The translations under genes and the position numbers were made by a program. Below the pieces are notes generated by a model, which was not told the origin of the DNA, did not search any database, and was given only the letters and a program-made list of their open reading frames with translations. From NCBI RefSeq assembly GCF_905475465.1, contig NC_062239.1, positions 3,472,001 to 3,536,000 of the forward strand: a DNA stretch of 64,000 bases. Reading direction: 5' to 3'. Source of the stretch: Pieris napi. Its lineage: Eukaryota; Arthropoda; Insecta; Lepidoptera; Pieridae. This document shows positions 58,575 through 64,000 of the stretch, in pieces. Positions within the stretch are counted from its first letter, which is position 1, and each line of letters begins with the position of its first letter.

Positions 58575-60160
58575 ACAAAAAAGTAAGTATTAGAAATGGG
58601 GAAGCGAAATTTAAAGCTTGCGTGTGGAACGTAGAAAAGGACAACCGAAAAATTTGTGCCTGAAGCGCAACTTCTTAAGTAATCGACGGATTCATTTTGT
58701 CTTCATATGATAATATACCAAAATGGTCTTAATTAAAGGCATTGTTATTAGGAAGTACAAAAGATATTATTATGTTTTTAAAATTCTGAAGCCACTCAAT
58801 GGGGCACTTTTATTGATACCTAAGTTAAAGACATTATTACGAGAAACATTTTACTACATACACTCCCATCGAGGTGGCGTTTATTATAAACCAGAGTATT
58901 TAATGTCATTGTTACTTATACTTATTTAGGGTTGTAGCTTACGCACAATGGAACAAATGAAGAAATTGATTTCACAATAAATTAGGATTGTAGAGCCACT
59001 TGTTTTTATAAATACCTATAAACCACAGACTCGTTAAACAATGTAGTAAGTTAAATATCTTCTCAAACAATCTCAACAGTGTCCTTTTATAAGCCAAAGG
59101 ATTACACAAGTCTTGACCCAATTGCTCCGGTCCAGAAGCGACTGAGACTTAAGACCGGGAACACGACACTGAGTTTACTAGTTCTTTGTATTTCACTACC
59201 AATTTATGGTCCTCGAAACTTGGCCGGCGATTCAGGTTTAAAGCGGGCTTTCAATTTAAATTCCCCTTTAATATTTCAGAATTGAATTCCAGTTGGTATC
59301 CTTTTACACAAAACTAGTAAGGAAGCTTACGTATTACGCATGCAATCTCCCAACAGGCAGTCGTTCTTGCAACTAATCATTGTTACAATCTGTAATTACA
59401 AGTTATGAATGCATAGTGGATAATGTAAACTGTTCGGTAAACGGTAAATTTATATTCATGATTGAAATAAACGTAAACAAATAAAAATATTAATAACTTT
59501 TATATGATTGATTTCGTCTGTATTTACTTCTAATTAAAACTGTGGACTCATGTGGACAAATATGTATATAAATTGGATGGCAATCTACCAATATAGAATA
59601 GACTTGAGGTAAAGACAGTTAGGCATTGATCAGTTTAGTTCAATACAGATAAGTAATTACTTGAATAAAACTTATTTACGAATTAACTTTTACATTACTC
59701 AACATTTCGAATGCATTCTAATAATCGTGATCAACGAGCGATCGTGTACTTTGTAAATAATTGAATATCTGAGTTAATGTCCTTTAAAGACATTACAGAC
59801 ATTTGACTTTAAAGACACACATATATATATATAAGGTTGGGAAATTTGCACCAAATGGCGGATGACAGAACCCGAAGATCCTTTACTAAACTCACAACCC
59901 GGTGGCAAGGAAAAACCCGGAAAACTGTTGAGCAAGTCAATTATCAATTTTCATCCTGTTATTTATATACTTCTCAGCAATCATAGGAAAAATAACTGGT
60001 TAGTAATAGTCTAGTGATTATAGCCCTTTGTTGTATTGCATTTGTCTTTTTAGCTATCAAAAACCAAACAATTCACATGGGTAAGATTTAGCTTATATAT
60101 TCAAATATAATTTATTCATGTAGGTAACCTAATGTATACTTCTGAACGTCAGTGACGTAA
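58575..60160. other. AT-rich DNA, no gene seen
   Basis: ATTGTAGAGCCACTTGTTTT near 58988 may be a SINE tail. Two 68-codon plus frames (58723-58929, 59079-59285) have no motif. A patch at 59845-59935 is GC-richer but unassigned. Confidence 0.4.
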
Positions 60161-60164
60161 ATAG

Positions 60165-60240
60165 TCCTTGATTGCTCAACCGGGGATTAAAGGCACGACT
60201 GAGTTACACACATTTAGCACTGGACCAAGACTGCTTCAAT
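60165..60240 (-). mobile_element. Possible decayed SINE head, minus strand
   Basis: CAACCGGGGATTAAAGGCACG resembles the reverse complement of a B box and TTTAGCACTGGACCAAGACTG that of an A box, in the right order and spacing. Confidence 0.4.
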
Positions 60241-60369
60241 GAATATAGCTAGTTTTAATTACACTTTGAAGTATTAAAGGCTACGAAGTCAAAAGGTCGA
60301 GAAGCGATTTGTTAGAGCACGTTAGTCTTAAGTGCTACACAGTCGTAAGTGAAAAAATAGAACACAAGA

Positions 60370-60412
60370 AGAGAGTGTTAGACACATTTTCTTCTTAAGT
60401 TAAATGTCCTTA
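60370..60412 (-). repeat. Repeat R1, copy 2, part beyond the palindrome
   Basis: The reverse complement (AACTTAAGAAGAAAATGTGTCT and AACAC) matches, with gaps, AACCTAAGAAAGTGTCCAAT and AACAC at 44146-44170. With 62855-62945 it forms a single R1 copy split by the giant palindrome. Confidence 0.45.
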
Positions 60413-60415
60413 ATA

Positions 60416-62840
60416 GTCTAGTCGACAAGTTGAAAATGGAACAAAATAGAGATACTACTCTTAAAATTATGTGCGATAGCTCATTGGAACCGGAATGACG
60501 CCTAGAAAAATGTGCTAAAAGCGTGTATTAGCACATAAAAAATTGCAAAAGTTATAGACAATTAAAGATGAAAAAAAAATGGCATTTAGTTTTTTGCCAA
60601 TATTTAATAAACTATTAATATTTAAGAAATTTCAAATAAAGATTCTGAAAGAAGAGGAAATTTCCAATAAAATACTCCTGACTCTCGGAACTCTATCTCC
60701 ATTATTTATAACTTTAATTTAACGCTGAAAATAGGTCTGCGGGTGACATTTTTAGGATTCGCGCGTGGCGTCAAAAGCGACTACGGCACATTAATTAATT
60801 TATTTAAGGTATTGAATATTTTTTTTTAAATTTGAAAAAATTATGGTGTGTTCTGAACACTATAATTAATTTATTCCCGTTGAAAATTTTACTTAAAGTT
60901 AATTTTTCAACAAGTTAAATAATTGTTAACAAACGAAATTTTCTCGAACGACCGTCTTAATTGTAAGTGAAAAAAAATGTTTAAATAATGGTCGTAAAAA
61001 TATTTCGCTTCGTAGAGCCTTTCTTACATACATACTTAACAAGATCGTGCCATAAAAGTTAAAAAAATATTTATACTTTGTTTATAACATTTTTTTTACT
61101 TAAACAAAAACTTAAAAATCCATGTAATGTTGTTAAAAAAATTTTTTTTTTCTAAATCATCATATAATAGTTTTTTTATTAATACAAGATATTCATTGAT
61201 TTGCAAAAAAAAAAATTCCCGCCATTTGTTGATAAAATTTTTTTTAACAAATTGAATAAATAAATATTTTTTAAAAAAAATTTAACACAACTTTATTACA
61301 TTAAAATTTTTATGATTTTTAAAAAAATTTTATTTCCTAAATAACAATTTTTAATTGTTTATAATCGTTTTTTTTAATTTTCTATTGTTTAAATAATTAG
61401 TTAAAAAAATTTTTTTTTCTAAAAGTCATAATTGACAGTCTTCTATAAAGTAACAGAAAAAATTTTTTTTTTAATCAACAATTCTATTGTTTATTAACTT
61501 ACCAAGTTGTTATAAACAAATATTCAACTTTTTTTTATTTTTTTTCTAAAACTGCTAAAATTAACAAAAACAACCATATATAACAAAGTATAGAAAAAAA
61601 AAATTTTAATTTTAAATAAAAGTAATATTCATGATAATCAAAAAATTTACAAAAAATTTTTTTCTATACTTTGTTATATATGGTTGTTTTTGTTAATTTT
61701 AGCAGTTTTAGAAAAAAAATAAAAAAAAGTTGAATATTTGTTTATAACAACTTGGTAAGTTAATAAACAATAGAATTGTTGATTAAAAAAAAAATTTTTT
61801 CTGTTACTTTATAGAGGACTGTCAATTATGACTTTTAGAAAAAAAAATTTTTTTAACTAATTATTTAAACAATAGAAAATTAAAAAAAACGATTATAAAC
61901 AATTAAAAATTGTTATTTAGGAAAAAATTTTTTTTTAAAAATCATAAAAATTTTAATGTAATAAAGTTGTGTTAAAATTTTTTTAAAAAATATTTATTTA
62001 TTCAATTTGTTAAAAAATTTTTTATCAACAAATGGCGGGAATTTTTTTTTTGCAAATCAATGAATATCTTGTATTAATAAAAAAACTATTATATGATGAT
62101 TTAGAAAAAAAAAATTTTTTTAACAACATTACATGGATTTTTAAGTTTTTGTTTAAGTAAAAAAAATGTTATAAACAAAGTATAAATATTTTTTTAACTT
62201 TTATGGCACGATCTTGTTAAGTATGTATGTAAGAAAGGCTCTACGAAGCGAAATATTTTTACGACCATTATTTAAACATTTTTTTTCACTTACAATTAAG
62301 ACGGTCGTTCGAGAAAATTTCGTTTGTTAACAATTATTTAACTTGTTGAAAAATTAACTTTAAGTAAAATTTTCAACGGGAATAAATTAATTATAGTGTT
62401 CAGAACACACCATAATTTTTTCAAATTTAAAAAAAAATATTCAATACCTTAAATAAATTAATTAATGTGCCGTAGTCGCTTTTGACGCCACGCGCGAATC
62501 CTAAAAATGTCACCCGCAGACCTATTTTCAGCGTTAAATTAAAGTTATAAATAATGGAGATAGAGTTCCGAGAGTCAGGAGTATTTTATTGGAAATTTCC
62601 TCTTCTTTCGGAATCTTTATTTGAAATTTCTTAAATATTAATAGTTTATTAAATATTGGCAAAAAACTAAATGCCATTTTTTTTTCATCTGTAATTGTCT
62701 ATAACTTTTGCAATTTTTTATGTGCTAATACACGCTTTTAGCACATTTTTCTAGGCGTCATTCCGGTTCGAATGAGCTATCGCACATAATTTTAAGAGCA
62801 GTATCTCTATTTTGTTCCATTTTCAACTTGTCGACTAGAC
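60416..62840. mobile_element. Giant 2.4-kb near-perfect palindrome (foldback element)
   Basis: The left arm from 60416 (GTCTAGTCGACAAGTTG) to about 61604 is the reverse complement of the right arm from about 61651 to 62840 (ending CAACTTGTCGACTAGAC), with only a handful of differences seen by eye; for example TCATTGGAACCGG versus TCATTCGAACCGG in the arms. The spacer is about 45 bases. TA lies just outside both ends (60414-60415, 62841-62842), as for Tc1/mariner-type insertions. There is no open frame of note; the inner 1.6 kb is rich in A and T runs. It is probably a nonautonomous transposon moved in trans, or a segmental inverted duplication. Confidence 0.9.
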
Positions 62841-62854
62841 TATAATAGTAAATT

Positions 62855-62945
62855 AGGTAAGTAACCTACCTAACTAAAGACTAATAAGTAATTTAATATT
62901 AGTCGGAAGTTAGGCTAGATCGTAATGTCCCATGATGTCTCAGTG
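62855..62945 (-). repeat. Repeat R1, copy 2, main part
   Basis: The reverse complement reads GAGACATCATGGGACATTAC, GATCTAGCCTAACTTCCGAC, matching 44085-44130 with few differences. A short palindrome GACTAATA/TATTAGTC lies at its inner end. Confidence 0.65.
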
Positions 62946-62959
62946 AAGAGTTCAAAAAA

Positions 62960-63755
62960 ATATTTCCTTACAATTTTTTAATTTTTTATCGTAAAGAAGA
63001 TAAATTTTACAATTGTTAACATTTTTATCTGCAATAAAAATAATATTTCAAAATTGAAATAAATATTTGATTGATACATTTTAAATGCGAAACGGGAGAG
63101 GTTTGTTATCGGAAAATAATCGTATTATTTCCTTTTCAGTGGATATAAATTTAGTTGGTCAATACGCAATAGCGAGGCTGCACTCAAATAAATATTTCAT
63201 GTTTTTAATTGTTGTTACAAATTACGTCATTCAGTCGAACTATTGCAGATCAGCGTTTTGGTGATTGGAGATATTTATTGTTTAACATGTTTTATATGTA
63301 TTTTCATATCGATTCTGTGACTGGTTTAGTGGGAATTGTTCTACGCTTTTAGTTAGTGGAGTCTAAGAAGATTGTTAAAAACAATTAAACAACGGTAAAT
63401 AATATTTCTTATAAGATATTAATTGTGGTAAAATCACAGGATAGATTCTCATTCTAAACTCGTTTTAGAGTTCATGACTCAAGCTCCTTATCGCATGTTA
63501 AAGCAGTTAATTATTGCAATTAAATGGAAAGTAATGGATGAATAAATAACAAAACCAAACGTTACTACAAAACTAAACTATTCCTTGGTTTAAACTCGAG
63601 ATCATACATGACTTTCTTAGTCTATCTTGGATATATGACAAACTTGTCCACGGGGAATGAAACGTAGTGTACTAATTTTAAAACTAAAGACAATTAATAA
63701 GCACAGTAATAAGAAAGAAATCAAAAAATATTGATGCACTATCCCGTTGTAAAAA
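62960..63755. other. AT-rich DNA, no gene seen
   Basis: Nothing supported. Confidence 0.4.
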
Positions 63756-63759
63756 AAAA

Positions 63760-63950
63760 ACTATGGGGCGTGCCACACTGCTCATATCAACAATGACAGA
63801 TGGCCAAGCAGGGTATAGAAAGAGAGGTCGGTTTCTTAAGCTAGCTTAAAGAAGTTTGTGCGGAAGATTGGGGAAAAATGCTTAAGATAGAGATGCAGCC
63901 AGTTGGAGCCTATATTCTTGGTCATTGAAATAAAAATATTTTTTTTTAAG
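63760..63950 (+). mobile_element. Possible RTE-type LINE 3' end
   Basis: GGGGCGTGCCACACTGCTCA, AAAGAGAGGTCGGTTTCTTA, GAAGATTGGGGAAAAATGCT and a terminal ATTGAAATAAAAATATTTTT resemble a decayed C-terminal coding region and 3' tail of an RTE-type LINE. Frame is broken and similarity is weak. Confidence 0.3.
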
Positions 63951-64000
63951 GGGTGTCTTTTGTAAATATGGATGAATGTTTCAAGGAATTAATCAGACTT

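Noticed and set aside
59845..59935. GC-richer patch, possibly a LINE or gene fragment
   Set aside because: Translation in the frames examined gives no block I can match with confidence.

Overview
The window looks like nuclear DNA of a lepidopteran insect (moth or butterfly). It is AT-rich and intron/intergenic in character. It is peppered with tRNA-headed SINE copies, Helitron-like elements ending in CTAG followed by T, CR1-like and Jockey-like LINE tails, and a long RTE-type LINE, a combination I recognise from lepidopteran genomes. Species cannot be told from the sequence alone. I find no host protein-coding gene that I can support: the only long open frames belong to retrotransposons, and the remaining short open frames show no recognisable domain.

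Layout. 0-44 kb: mostly unique-looking AT-rich DNA with scattered relics, namely tRNA-derived SINEs (about 4.7, 10.4, 13.8, 14.9, 21.6, 26.8, 27.7, 33.8, 35.8 and 40.4 kb), tails of several LINE families (2.1, 4.4, 6.9, 7.2, 9.8, 12.4, 16.7, 17.5 kb), nonautonomous Helitrons (20.1, 36.1, 38.7, 42.5 kb), a 555-bp inverted-repeat element (28.8 kb), two copies of a repeat starting TACAGGGTG (6.3 and 32.6 kb) and a tiny poly(A)-tailed retrocopy (11.2 kb). 44.8-49.5 kb: a minus-strand, apparently full-length RTE-type LINE with intact ORF1 and ORF2. 50.3-53.6 kb: a nested stack in which a short inverted-repeat element arm is interrupted by a 5'-truncated Jockey-type LINE, itself interrupted by another LINE tail in the opposite direction; a Helitron end follows. 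53.6-60.4 kb: sparse relics. 60.4-62.8 kb: a very large, nearly perfect palindrome of about 2.4 kb.

The most interesting signals are three. (1) The RTE element has no AUG for ORF2 before the middle of its endonuclease domain, but carries a textbook A_AAA_AAC slippery heptamer, in the right phase, in the ORF1/ORF2 overlap; this predicts programmed -1 frameshifting. (2) The 2.4-kb palindrome is flanked by TA and sits inside another repeat; if transcribed it would form a long double-stranded RNA. (3) The nested insertions can be ordered in time by their junctions. All homology statements are from recognition of motifs and families, without database searches.
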